A DNA stretch of 64,000 bases from Celerinatantimonas sp046054195 (GTDB lineage: Bacteria; Pseudomonadota; Gammaproteobacteria; Enterobacterales; Celerinatantimonadaceae): positions 124,001 to 188,000 of the forward strand of contig NZ_JBEQCS010000002.1 of the NCBI RefSeq assembly GCF_046054195.1, given 5' to 3'. Position 1 is the first letter of the stretch. Each line of letters starts with the position of its first letter. The position numbers and the translations under genes were made by a program. Below, piece by piece: positions 16,167-24,504 of the stretch. The notes under the pieces are model-generated. The model was given only the letters and a program-made list of their open reading frames with translations. It had not been told where the DNA came from and searched no databases.

Positions 16167-16667
16167 ATGAATGACATTGTCCAACAGTTTATTAGCCAAT
16201 ATGATGGCAGCCAAATTGGTATGATCTGTTGCAAAAGTAACGATCAAAATGGTGATTCAAGTGACTGGCGCGATTTAAATCAAAGCTTTCGAGAGCAGGT
16301 CAATCGCGCAGTTATCCGCCATAGCGCAAACGTACCGCTAGCTCTAATTCATGACTTATTTTGCGCTGAAGCGCTCTTTTGTCGCTATGCCTGGGGCTCA
16401 AGCGCTGAGCTTCCTTATCTTGGTAAACTATTACTAGAGCAGGCAGATATCAGCTATCTTGAAAGTTATTTAATTGGCAAATATCGCTCTTTTGATACCG
16501 AATGCGCATTGCAATTTACCGATTTAGAACGGCCCACTCTAGAGCATCTACTGCAACAACTGCGTGAGAAAAATCCCTTTTCAGCCAATAGTGAATTCAA
16601 TATTCATGAAGTGAAAACACAGATAAAACAAGCGATTAAGTTTCTAAACCAACAGGCTGAACGATGA
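16167..16667 (+). CDS. hypothetical protein in the immunity array
   Basis: A 166-residue mainly helical protein. It opens with IVQQFISQYDGSQIG, has a PLALIHDLFCAEALFCRYAWG block near residues 53-73, and ends with a long helix (VKTQIKQAIKFLNQQAER). No family is recognised. Its last 4 bases overlap the next ATG (ATGA), which indicates coupled translation with the following 133-residue protein; the two may act together. Confidence 0.5.
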   Translation: MNDIVQQFISQYDGSQIGMICCKSNDQNGDSSDWRDLNQSFREQVNRAVIRHSANVPLALIHDLFCAEALFCRYAWGSSAELPYLGKLLLEQADISYLESYLIGKYRSFDTECALQFTDLERPTLEHLLQQLREKNPFSANSEFNIHEVKTQIKQAIKFLNQQAER

Positions 16668-17065
16668 ACTCTGAAAGCGATTTAGACACTCGCGTCACAG
16701 CCCAAAACAGCCAAGCCTTGGATTTTGTATTAGCCGCAGTATTTTGTGAGGCAATCAGCATCGAGGAAATGAAGCGTTGGGCTCAGTTGATGATAGAGCA
16801 GTTAGCCGAACCCCCGTTTTACCTATTTGAACTGATGGAATTTACCGGTCCATTAGCGCATATCGATCACCTTATCGATTTTCAGCCACAAAGCGAGCTC
16901 AATCCAAACGATGAAAAAGCACTAGCAGGGATTGCCGATTGGCGTGGTATTAAACGTTTTGAACAAACACCGACTAAGCAACAAGCGGCCAAGGCCCTTG
17001 CGCAATCGCCACAAATACTGAGCCGTTTTAAAGCACAGTTCCCTTTTATCTCATTGCCGATATAA
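16664..17065 (+). CDS. hypothetical protein in the immunity array
   Basis: A 133-residue helical protein coupled to the previous gene by an ATGA overlap. The block ALDFVLAAVFCEAISIEEMKRW followed by PPFYLFELMEFTG (about residues 18-65) looks like a conserved family core. I believe I have seen it in small immunity-type proteins, but I cannot name the family. The C-terminal part (GIADWRGIKRFEQ) is basic. Confidence 0.5.
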   Translation: MNSESDLDTRVTAQNSQALDFVLAAVFCEAISIEEMKRWAQLMIEQLAEPPFYLFELMEFTGPLAHIDHLIDFQPQSELNPNDEKALAGIADWRGIKRFEQTPTKQQAAKALAQSPQILSRFKAQFPFISLPI

Positions 17066-17111
17066 CGGCCATTATTGCTTAGCAAACAATTTAACAGAAG
17101 GATTCGATTGG

Positions 17112-17627
17112 ATGATATTTGCCGCAGATTGTCAGTATTTTGATAATAGCGCTGTTTGCGCAGGTATTTTGTTTAACCATTGGGATTCACCAACAGCCTG
17201 CGACTCACTGGTCAAAACCGTCACACAAATTGCGCCCTACATTCCCGGTGAGTTTTACAAGCGAGAACTTCCCTGCATCATGGCCCTTATCGAAGCGCTG
17301 CCCCAGCTGCCCGATATAGTTGTAGTTGATGGTTATGTCGCTCTTGGCAAACAACAAAAACCCGGCTTGGGCATGCATCTTTACCATGCCCTGAAACAGC
17401 AGGTTCCAATTATTGGGGTCGCTAAAAAAGAATTTATCGATACCCCATCAGAAGCGAAGATTTTTCGAGGAAAGAGCCAAAATCCACTTTATATCAGCAG
17501 CGTTGGAATTGAGCTTGCCGCGGCCAAACCAGCAATCTTAGCAATGCATGGCAAATTTCGTATTCCGACCTTACTCAAATATGTCGATCAACTTGCTCGT
17601 GGCATAAAAAGCTGCGACAAACACTGA
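17112..17627 (+). CDS. short endonuclease V-like protein
   Basis: A 171-residue member of the endonuclease V superfamily, which cuts DNA or RNA 3' to deaminated purines (inosine). Family points kept are Asp6 (AADCQYF), the PYIPG wedge at 42-46, Glu52 (KRELP), Asp73 (VVDGY) and Lys105 (GVAKK). It lacks the first 30 or so residues of classical enzymes (about 225) and the Gly-His-Pro-Arg stretch after the second Asp, which reads GKQQKPGLG here. It therefore belongs to a short subfamily whose activity is uncertain. Shine-Dalgarno AAGGATT. Confidence 0.75.
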   Translation: MIFAADCQYFDNSAVCAGILFNHWDSPTACDSLVKTVTQIAPYIPGEFYKRELPCIMALIEALPQLPDIVVVDGYVALGKQQKPGLGMHLYHALKQQVPIIGVAKKEFIDTPSEAKIFRGKSQNPLYISSVGIELAAAKPAILAMHGKFRIPTLLKYVDQLARGIKSCDKH

Positions 17628-17928
17628 ATTTTGCCAACTACTATGGCCATAATTAGAATGCGTTTTGGGATATGACACGCGCGATTGTAACCAGCTCTAA
17701 TGAGATTATTGTTAACCATTGCAACAAGTTGGCAGCCAACCAACGGTGAGGTTTTGCGATATTCAAACACTAATTCAGTCGCCTTGCTCAACAATATTGC
17801 TCATTAAGCTGGCGGGTCATTTAACGCCAAAAACTGCTTGGATACATCCAAAGCATCTTGGCAAACACCTATAAAATTAGCCATTTTCCTATGGCAAAAT
17901 ATAGTTTTAATCTAGGAGTATTTGCTAG
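17628..17928. other. spacer without a recognised gene
   Basis: About 300 bases. I see no supported gene on either strand. A 68-codon minus-strand frame (17588-17794) overlaps the end of the endonuclease V-like gene and has no family likeness or ribosome site. The TCTAGGAG site at 17911-17918 serves the GTG start at 17929. Confidence 0.4.
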
Positions 17929-18300
17929 GTGAAACTACCAACTGATTTGACTCAGACGCAACAAGACGGTGTAAAAAAGGCGCTTAGTGATGCTAATTTC
18001 ATCGATGCAACGTTCATTGTGCAAGATGCTCTTGCTCCCCTGCCCCAAATATTTGGAACAATTGCTGTCGCATTCTATGGTTATGAACAAAACCATCTGC
18101 AATGGGAGGACTTTTTAAACCAAGCAATCGATATGCTCAAAAATAATTGCCAATGGCTATATGATGATTTGCTTCGCTTTCAACATGAATATCAAGCAGA
18201 ACCATCAGATACGCTTGCCAGTAAACAAGCCGCATTTATCAAAGGGATCTTTGCCGAAGAGCTAACACTTATTGAGCAAGTCATTCCCTGTGAAAACTAG
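17929..18300 (+). CDS. hypothetical protein in the immunity array (GTG start)
   Basis: A 123-residue acidic helical protein with a GTG start, supported by TAGGAG 10 bases upstream. Blocks are TDLTQTQQDGVKKALSDANF, FIVQDALAPLPQIFGTIAVAFYG and WLYDDLLRFQHEYQAE. No family is recognised. Its stop codon directly abuts the ATG of the next gene, so the two are co-translated. Confidence 0.5.
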   Translation: MKLPTDLTQTQQDGVKKALSDANFIDATFIVQDALAPLPQIFGTIAVAFYGYEQNHLQWEDFLNQAIDMLKNNCQWLYDDLLRFQHEYQAEPSDTLASKQAAFIKGIFAEELTLIEQVIPCEN

Positions 18301-18576
18301 ATGAGAAAAACAATGACACATTATAGCGATGACCTTGAAGCAATCGCGACCTTTGGTCTTGAGAGTGTTGACCCAGAAGCTAAGATAACCATTAACCTCA
18401 AAGACTTACTGTATATCCAAGCTACGTTGCAAGAATTTATGCGCTTTTTTCATCAACCTATGCATTATCAATCGCTAGAAGATGTGCAAAAGTTTTTAGG
18501 TTCGATAAATGAGCCTAAAGGGTTTGCCAACGGCGATTTTGATGCAGACTCTTTGCCTTATTATTTTCAAAGATAG
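18301..18576 (+). CDS. small hypothetical protein in the immunity array
   Basis: A 91-residue protein starting right after the previous stop; an ATG at 18313 (MTHYSDD) is an alternative start and neither has a strong ribosome site. A central helix DLLYIQATLQEFMRFFHQP is followed by YQSLEDVQKFLGS and an acidic, aromatic tail. This helix-loop pattern recurs in small immunity-type proteins, but I cannot name the family. Confidence 0.5.
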   Translation: MRKTMTHYSDDLEAIATFGLESVDPEAKITINLKDLLYIQATLQEFMRFFHQPMHYQSLEDVQKFLGSINEPKGFANGDFDADSLPYYFQR

Positions 18577-18628
18577 AGCCAGTATCCATGCATCGATACC
18601 CAAACCATATAAATGGATGTTCAAACTG

Positions 18629-19195
18629 ATGAACCAACGAACCCAACAATCAAAATTTTTAAGCCTTATTTTACGCCATAAACCCGAAGAGATTGGATTA
18701 ACACTCGATAGCAGTGGTTGGGCCAATATTAGTGAATTACTAACCAAACTAAAGGCCAGTGGTAAAGAGCTAACTCTTAACGACTTGTATGCTATTGTTG
18801 AAACAAATAATAAACAACGCTTTGCCATCTCTGCCGATGGCCAACAGATTCGAGCAAATCAAGGCCACTCTATTGCGGTTGATTTAAATCTCGTAGCACA
18901 AACCCCGCCTGAATATTTACTCCATGGGACTGCCGAGCGTTTTCTAACGTCGATTTTAGCTCACGGCTTGAAAAAAATGCAGCGACACCACGTGCATCTA
19001 AGCGAACAGATGCAAACGGCAATGGCGGTCGGAGAACGTTATGGCAAACCCGTAATACTAAAAGTTGCAGCCAGACAGATGCATCTGGACGGATGTCTAT
19101 TTTATAAAACAGCGAATCAAGTGTGGTTAACCGATAAGGTGAGCCCCGATTACCTTGAACTTATCGCTAATGACAGCCCACAAGACAAGCTGTAA
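18629..19195 (+). CDS. kptA: RNA 2'-phosphotransferase KptA/Tpt1
   Basis: A 188-residue enzyme that transfers an RNA 2'-phosphate to NAD+, giving ADP-ribose 1'',2''-cyclic phosphate. Family residues are intact: LILRHKPEEIG with Arg-His near residue 15, RFAISADGQQIRANQGHS near 65-80, LLHGT near 97, and HGLKKMQRHHVHLS near 110-123 with the third Arg. The start at 18629 fits the family; frames from 18509 or 18617 are longer. Bacterial KptA has no clear housekeeping job. Being last in an immunity array suggests repair of toxin-damaged RNA or handling of ADP-ribosyl groups, which is inference. Confidence 0.9.
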   Translation: MNQRTQQSKFLSLILRHKPEEIGLTLDSSGWANISELLTKLKASGKELTLNDLYAIVETNNKQRFAISADGQQIRANQGHSIAVDLNLVAQTPPEYLLHGTAERFLTSILAHGLKKMQRHHVHLSEQMQTAMAVGERYGKPVILKVAARQMHLDGCLFYKTANQVWLTDKVSPDYLELIANDSPQDKL

Positions 19196-19567
19196 AGATT
19201 GTCTCTAATAGCGAGCTCTTGAAATTGCACATTAACGGCTAGCTAAATAAGAAATCAACCGCTGATATGATTAATGCTCACCACAGAAGACACTTCTTGC
19301 CTTTACTAAACACCGGCTTTTTAAGCAAATGAGATGAGAGGCCACAAACTAGAAAATTGTGTTCACCTCATTCAGCTTATGATTTTGTTATCAATTTCTG
19401 GTGGCAGTATAAATCCCAACACTAGGGGCATTTGAGAGGTTGATCACTATTTATCAGTAACAGCACAATTGTCCAGTATATAGCCATTTTCTCTTCTCCC
19501 GAATCTGACATTAAGTTCCTATAGTAATTAGCAATCCAGTTTTATGTCGTATTAAGGAGCACTAACC
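19196..19567. other. spacer with probable promoter of the glycyl radical operon
   Basis: About 370 bases between kptA and the glycyl radical enzyme gene, with no gene. It should hold the operon promoter. I found no convincing FNR (TTGAT-N4-ATCAA) or CRP site; a TTGATCACTATTTATCAG stretch at about 19439-19456 is only a partial match. The AAGGAG site at 19554-19559 is the ribosome site for the ATG at 19568. Confidence 0.45.
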
Positions 19568-21868
19568 ATGCCCAGCGAACGAATCACCCGACTGAAAAAA
19601 GCGCTATTTGCTCAACCTCGGGAAATCTCTCTTGAAAGAGCTTTGCTTTATAGCGAAAGTCACCGCCAGAGCGAAGGTGAACATGTGCTGATAAGACGGG
19701 CCAAAGCGGTGCGACATATTCTGGAAAATGTACAGATTTCTATCCGCGATGATGAACTAATTGCTGGCAATCGTACTATCAAGCCTCGCAGCGGAATTAT
19801 TTCGCCGGAAATGGATCCGTACTGGATTAATGACGAGCTTGATACGTTGAACTCTCGGGCACAAGATAAATTCTTTATTTCTAAAAGAGATAAACAAATT
19901 TACCGCGAACAATTACTGCCCTACTGGCAAGGCCGTTCGATGAAAGATTTCATTAATGAGCGGATGTCAGATGAGGTTAAACAAGCACAAAGCACCCATA
20001 TTTTCAGCGTGAACCAAACCGATAAAGGTCAGGGTCATATCATTATTAATTTTCCGCGGTTGCTCAATAATGGTTTGGGTAAGCTGACCCAAGAGTTGCA
20101 GACCTGCTGCATTGCGCATCCCAATAATCATTTTTATCGCGCAGCGGCCATGCTACTTGAAGCGGCTAGCGCACATATTCGCCGCTATCAGCTGTTGGCT
20201 GAAACAATGGCTGCAGATTGCCAAGACAATCTGCGCCAGCAAGAGCTGCGTGAAATTGCCCGCATCAGTGCCACAGTGGCCACCCAAGCACCTCATGATT
20301 TTCAGCAAGCTTGTCAGCTGTTCTGGTACATGAATGTTATTTTGCAATTAGAGTCCAATGCCAGCTCACTGTCGCTAGGCCGATTTGATCAATACATGAT
20401 GCCGTTTTATCAGGCCTCGCTCAAACGCGGTGATGATCCGGCGCAATTACAAGAACTTTTGCAATCTTTATGGATTAAAACCAATGATGTGGTGTTACTA
20501 CGCTCCAGCAGCAGTGCCAAATTTTTTGCCGGATTTCCCACAGGCTACACCATCTTATTGGGCGGATTAACAAAAACTGGCCGCAGCGCCGAAAATCCGT
20601 TATCGACACTCTGTCTTGAAGCTTATCAGCATATTCAGTTGCCCCAACCTAATATAGGTGTGCGCGTCAACGAGCTGATGGATAGAGAATTTTTACTAAA
20701 AACCGCTGAAACTATCCGCCTTGGAACAGGGATCCCTCAGATTTTCAATGATGAGGTTGTCGTTCCCGCTTTTTTAAATCGAGGCGTATCGTTAGAAGAT
20801 GCGCGTGATTACTCAGTTGTTGGATGTGTTGAGCTATCGATTCCGGGACGCACATATGGCTTGCATGACATTGCCATGTTCAATCTGCTCAAAGTGATGG
20901 AACTGACCATGCTCGAGCATGAAAATACCCCCGATTTAACCTACGAACAGCTACTTGATGAGATCCAAAGCAATATTCGCCATTACGTCAAACTGATGGT
21001 TGAAGGCGCCAATATTTGTGATATTGGCCACCGCGATTGGGCTCCGGTCCCGCTGCTGTCATCATTGGTTGATGATTGTGTACGCAATGGCTGTGATATT
21101 ACACAAGGTGGTGCCCGCTATAATTTCTCAGGCGTTCAAGGCATTGGGATTGCAAATTTAAGCGACTCGTTATTTGCACTGAAAAAGTTTGTGTTTAACG
21201 AAAAACAAATGAGCTTTAAACAATTAATGGATTGTCTAAAAAGCGATTATGCCGGTGAATCCGGCCGCAAATTGCAGGCCCAACTAAGCCATAAATACCA
21301 TAAATATGGAAACGATATTGACGAGGTTGATGAGATTAGTGCGCATCTGCTACGGGTCTATTGTAAAGAGGTCGAACAGTACGAAAACCCACGGGGCGGC
21401 CATTTTGTTCCCGGATCATACACCGTCTCTGCACATATACCGCTAGGGATGGTGGTCGGCGCTACACCAGATGGTCGCAACGCTGGCGAACAGTTAGCCG
21501 ATGGCGGGCTCTCCCCGATGGTAGGTAAAGATCATCAAGGCCCGACAGCAGTGCTGAGCTCGGTTAGCAAACTGGATAACTACCTTTTGTCCAACGGCAG
21601 CCTGCTGAATGTGAAATTTTTACCGGCCACTCTTGAAGGCCAACAAGGGCTTAACAAACTAGCCGATTTTCTAGAAGCCTTTATGAAACTGAAACTGGTG
21701 CACATTCAGTTTAATGTCGTCAATGCACAAACCCTGCGTGAAGCTCAGCAACATCCCAAAGATTACGCCGGATTAGTAGTTCGTGTTGCAGGTTACAGTG
21801 CCTTCTTTGTCGAACTTAGCAAAGAAATTCAAGACGACATTATTCGCCGAACGGCTCATCAGCTCTGA
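19568..21868 (+). CDS. ybiW: glycyl radical enzyme, YbiW/PflF type
   Basis: A 766-residue glycyl radical enzyme. The thiyl Cys420 lies in VVGCVELSIPGRTYG, with the general base Glu422, and Gly742 lies in the radical motif RVAGYSAFF. The GCVE form marks eliminase/lyase-type enzymes rather than true pyruvate formate-lyase (which has Cys-Cys). The SIPGRTYGLHDIAMFNL run fits E. coli YbiW. From memory, YbiW opens 1,5-anhydroglucitol 6-phosphate to 1-deoxyfructose 6-phosphate. The downstream activase and FSA-like aldolase match that pathway. Oxygen-sensitive cytosolic enzyme, expected to work under anaerobic conditions. Confidence 0.88.
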   Translation: MPSERITRLKKALFAQPREISLERALLYSESHRQSEGEHVLIRRAKAVRHILENVQISIRDDELIAGNRTIKPRSGIISPEMDPYWINDELDTLNSRAQDKFFISKRDKQIYREQLLPYWQGRSMKDFINERMSDEVKQAQSTHIFSVNQTDKGQGHIIINFPRLLNNGLGKLTQELQTCCIAHPNNHFYRAAAMLLEAASAHIRRYQLLAETMAADCQDNLRQQELREIARISATVATQAPHDFQQACQLFWYMNVILQLESNASSLSLGRFDQYMMPFYQASLKRGDDPAQLQELLQSLWIKTNDVVLLRSSSSAKFFAGFPTGYTILLGGLTKTGRSAENPLSTLCLEAYQHIQLPQPNIGVRVNELMDREFLLKTAETIRLGTGIPQIFNDEVVVPAFLNRGVSLEDARDYSVVGCVELSIPGRTYGLHDIAMFNLLKVMELTMLEHENTPDLTYEQLLDEIQSNIRHYVKLMVEGANICDIGHRDWAPVPLLSSLVDDCVRNGCDITQGGARYNFSGVQGIGIANLSDSLFALKKFVFNEKQMSFKQLMDCLKSDYAGESGRKLQAQLSHKYHKYGNDIDEVDEISAHLLRVYCKEVEQYENPRGGHFVPGSYTVSAHIPLGMVVGATPDGRNAGEQLADGGLSPMVGKDHQGPTAVLSSVSKLDNYLLSNGSLLNVKFLPATLEGQQGLNKLADFLEAFMKLKLVHIQFNVVNAQTLREAQQHPKDYAGLVVRVAGYSAFFVELSKEIQDDIIRRTAHQL

Positions 21869-21875
21869 GGTGATT

Positions 21876-22697
21876 ATGCATGGACGAGTCTTCAACATTC
21901 AGCGTTACTCACTGCATGACGGTGTCGGCATTCGCACGGTGGTCTTTTTTAAAGGCTGCCCACTGCATTGCCCCTGGTGTTCGAATCCGGAAAGTCGCTC
22001 CCCCGAGTTTCAATATGTTCGACATGAGCAGCAGTGTCTGCACTGTAAGCCCTGTACATACGATGTTGAAACCTGTCCGTCCGGTGCTTATCAACAGATT
22101 GGCCAAGATATGACCATTGATGAAATTCTGGCCATTTGCAAACGCGATGCAGTATTTTATCGCACCTCATCCGGTGGCGTGACTCTGTCCGGTGGTGAAG
22201 TTCTAGCGCAGGCATCATTTGCCACAGCATTACTGCAACGTCTGCAACAAGCAGGATTTCGCACAGCCATTGAAACCACAGGAGTGGGTAGCCAAAAATC
22301 GCTGCTGAAAATGGCTGAATCCTGTCATGAAATTCTATTTGATTTAAAAATCATCAACCCCAAACAGGCTAAAGCGATTATCGGCATTCAAAGCCAACAG
22401 GTTCTGGATAATTTTAAAGCGCTTAGTCTTGGGGGATATCCGGTAATTCCTCGGGTACCGCTGATCCCCGGATACACCATGAACGAGGTCAATATCAACG
22501 AGATATTAGCTTTTCTAGCACCACTACCTGTGGCCGAGGTACATCTGTTGCCATTTCACCAGTTGGGATCCAACAAATATGCCTTGCTCAATATGAGCTA
22601 TGCGCTAAAAGACACATCGGTGCCATCAGCGGAGCAAATCCAGCTCATTAAAGAGCGTCTTAGCCAAGCGGGCTACACCGTCAACATTGGTGGTTAG
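21876..22697 (+). CDS. ybiY: glycyl radical enzyme activase (radical SAM), YbiY type
   Basis: A 273-residue radical SAM protein that installs the glycyl radical on the enzyme encoded just upstream. The cluster motif C-x3-C-x2-C is at Cys28, Cys32 and Cys35 (GCPLHCPWC), after the family start RYSLHDGVGIRT. An inserted segment CLHCKPCTYDVETCPSGAY adds one ferredoxin-like cluster, typical of non-PFL activases. Later blocks are SGGVTLSGGE and RVPLIPGYT. The start at 21876 is supported by GAGGTGATT; a frame from 21783 would overlap the enzyme gene. Spacing of 7 bases shows coupling. Confidence 0.88.
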   Translation: MHGRVFNIQRYSLHDGVGIRTVVFFKGCPLHCPWCSNPESRSPEFQYVRHEQQCLHCKPCTYDVETCPSGAYQQIGQDMTIDEILAICKRDAVFYRTSSGGVTLSGGEVLAQASFATALLQRLQQAGFRTAIETTGVGSQKSLLKMAESCHEILFDLKIINPKQAKAIIGIQSQQVLDNFKALSLGGYPVIPRVPLIPGYTMNEVNINEILAFLAPLPVAEVHLLPFHQLGSNKYALLNMSYALKDTSVPSAEQIQLIKERLSQAGYTVNIGG

Positions 22698-22742
22698 TCC
22701 AGAAAATTTTGCAATTCACACTCAGTTTTACAGGAAAAAGTT

Positions 22743-23423
22743 ATGCTCTACATGATTGATTCAGCCAATATTGAAGCGATTCGCCGCTGCGTGGATCTCT
22801 ATCCAGTCGCAGGCGTGACGACTAACCCAACTCTTGTGTCTCGAGAACATCGGCCATTGGCAGATATTCTTAAAGATATCCGCTCTGTCATCGGCAATGA
22901 TCGCATGCTACATGTACAAGTTTCGGCATCGGATAGCGAAACCATGATTGCTGAAGCTCATCGGTTAAACGAATTTGTCGGCGGTGAATTTATTGTAAAA
23001 GTACCGGTTTCAGCACCGGGAATGAAAGCCATCCGGTTACTTAGCCAGCAAGGGATGAGAGTTACTGCAACAGCCATTTTATCAGCCCAACAAGCGCTGA
23101 TGGCAGCAGTCGCTGGGGCTGAATTTCTCGCGCCTTATATTAATCGGCTCGATAATATCGGTGGGGATGGCTGCAAAGTAGCTGCCGATATTGTGCACCT
23201 GCTAAAAGTGCACCAATTACCCTCTAAAGTTTTAGGAGCATCCTTTAAAAATGTGCAACAAGTTCAGGAGTTAGCGATGGCAGGAGCACAAAGTGTCACC
23301 GTAGCTCCGGACGTTTTTGAAAATCTTATCCGTCACCCGCTCACCGATTCAGGCCTAACACAATTTCATGCCGATTGGGTACAGGCCTTCGGCGAAGGGA
23401 AGACCATATTAGACATGCTATGA
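22743..23423 (+). CDS. fsaA: fructose-6-phosphate aldolase-like enzyme
   Basis: A 226-residue class I aldolase of the transaldolase superfamily. The Schiff-base Lys86 lies in FIVKVPVS. Gln59 (HVQVSA) and Tyr132 (APYINR) are the residues that separate FSA from true transaldolases. VAGVTTNPTLVS and VLGASFKN are also family blocks. It would cleave a ketose 6-phosphate to glyceraldehyde 3-phosphate and a C3 ketone. In this operon the likely substrate is the 1-deoxy sugar phosphate made by the glycyl radical enzyme. AGGAAAAAG ribosome site upstream. Confidence 0.88.
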   Translation: MLYMIDSANIEAIRRCVDLYPVAGVTTNPTLVSREHRPLADILKDIRSVIGNDRMLHVQVSASDSETMIAEAHRLNEFVGGEFIVKVPVSAPGMKAIRLLSQQGMRVTATAILSAQQALMAAVAGAEFLAPYINRLDNIGGDGCKVAADIVHLLKVHQLPSKVLGASFKNVQQVQELAMAGAQSVTVAPDVFENLIRHPLTDSGLTQFHADWVQAFGEGKTILDML

Positions 23424-23425
23424 TC

Positions 23426-23468
23426 AATAGCGGATCGATACCGCCGAAAATCGGCCGATCCGCTATTT
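23426..23468 (+). terminator. nested terminator hairpin after the aldolase gene
   Basis: A perfect 12-bp outer stem (AATAGCGGATCG / CGATCCGCTATT, 23426-23437 and 23456-23467) encloses a perfect 5-bp inner stem (GCCGA AAA TCGGC, 23443-23455). It follows the aldolase stop by 3 bases and separates it from the convergent regulator gene. Confidence 0.85.
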
Positions 23469-23607
23469 GCAGCAGACCTTGTATTCATGGTTGCTGTTGC
23501 AGCTTATCGCGCTTACGCTGCGCAATCGATATGTCAGCAAAAAATCGGATGTTGCTTCTCATCACCGATATCAATGTTGAAGACTCAACCATTGCTGGTA
23601 ATCTGCG

Positions 23608-24504
23608 TTATTGTTGCAAACTGTGGTAGTGCACTCGATATTGAGAAGGCGAACGGCGCGTCTGTTGTTTAAATAAACGACAAAAATAATTGCTGTCGTT
23701 AAATCCGCAATGCATGGCTATTTCTTTTACTTTCAAATCGTAGTGTTTGAGCAATTCTTTGGCATGTTCCAGACGGACATAATTTAAATATTCGTAAAAT
23801 GATACATTCGCTTCTTTACGAAATAGATGTGACAGATAGCTGGGTGAGATATAAAAGGCCTGTGCCAGAGTTTCTCGTGTCATGGGGCTTTGATAATGCG
23901 TGCCAATGTAGTTACGGATAGCTTCAAATAAGGCTTTACTGCGCGATAAATTTTCAATCGGATGATGAAGCAGGTCAAGCACCGAACTCAGCACCGCTCG
24001 TACCAGCAATAATGCCGTTTGTTGATCGCTCTGTTGCATGCTCAATTCGCTGAGCGATTGCAACATAAAGGCCGTAGTTCTGGGACCACGGCGCAGCACA
24101 TGATATTTTCCCATCGAGATAAGCTGCTGAGCGTTGTATTGCATTATGCTAAAGCCTAATCGCTGCTTGCCAAACAGCAGGCTTAATGTTTGAACAGGTT
24201 GATCTCTATTTGCTTTATTCCAACCATCTTTAGGTATAAACAACACCATTTTTGGGGTCTGCACAAACGAGTGAGTTTCACTACCTTCACCAGCAACGCT
24301 CATATGGACTTGGCCAGAAATCACCAACTCTAAACGGGGAAAATCCTCTTGATATGCAAGCGCAGGCGGATGTTTAGACGCCTTGGCATATTCAACCTGC
24401 TCTAAACTGCTACTATCTTGGATGAATCGACGTAGTATCTGTTCAATATCCGTAAAAGTCATGGAAGCGATGCACGCAGAAACCGGGGGTTGCTCTTGAT
24501 TCAT
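23608..24504 (-). CDS. AraC/XylS family transcriptional regulator
   Basis: A 298-residue regulator. The N-terminal part (about 1-180) is a cupin-like sensor (LELVISGQVHMSV, PKMVLFIPKDGWNKANRDQP). The C-terminal 100 residues carry two helix-turn-helix units: ETLAQAFYISPSYLSHLFRK and VKEIAMHCGFNDSNYFCRLFK, ending in SPSQYR. It is convergent with the glycyl radical operon and most likely controls it in response to the sugar phosphate or related sugar, which is inference. No binding site was identified. Confidence 0.88.
   Translation of the reverse strand: MNQEQPPVSACIASMTFTDIEQILRRFIQDSSSLEQVEYAKASKHPPALAYQEDFPRLELVISGQVHMSVAGEGSETHSFVQTPKMVLFIPKDGWNKANRDQPVQTLSLLFGKQRLGFSIMQYNAQQLISMGKYHVLRRGPRTTAFMLQSLSELSMQQSDQQTALLLVRAVLSSVLDLLHHPIENLSRSKALFEAIRNYIGTHYQSPMTRETLAQAFYISPSYLSHLFRKEANVSFYEYLNYVRLEHAKELLKHYDLKVKEIAMHCGFNDSNYFCRLFKQQTRRSPSQYRVHYHSLQQ

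Noticed and set aside
17588..17794. 68-codon minus-strand frame after the endonuclease V-like gene
   Set aside because: It overlaps the end of the intact gene, has no ribosome site and no recognisable domain.
3339..19195. CRISPR array or phage island in the gene-dense region
   Set aside because: No regularly spaced repeats, no integrase, no capsid or tail genes and no flanking attachment repeats were seen.
19439..19456. Possible FNR site upstream of the glycyl radical operon
   Set aside because: Only the left half (TTGAT) matches; the right half does not read ATCAA at the correct spacing.
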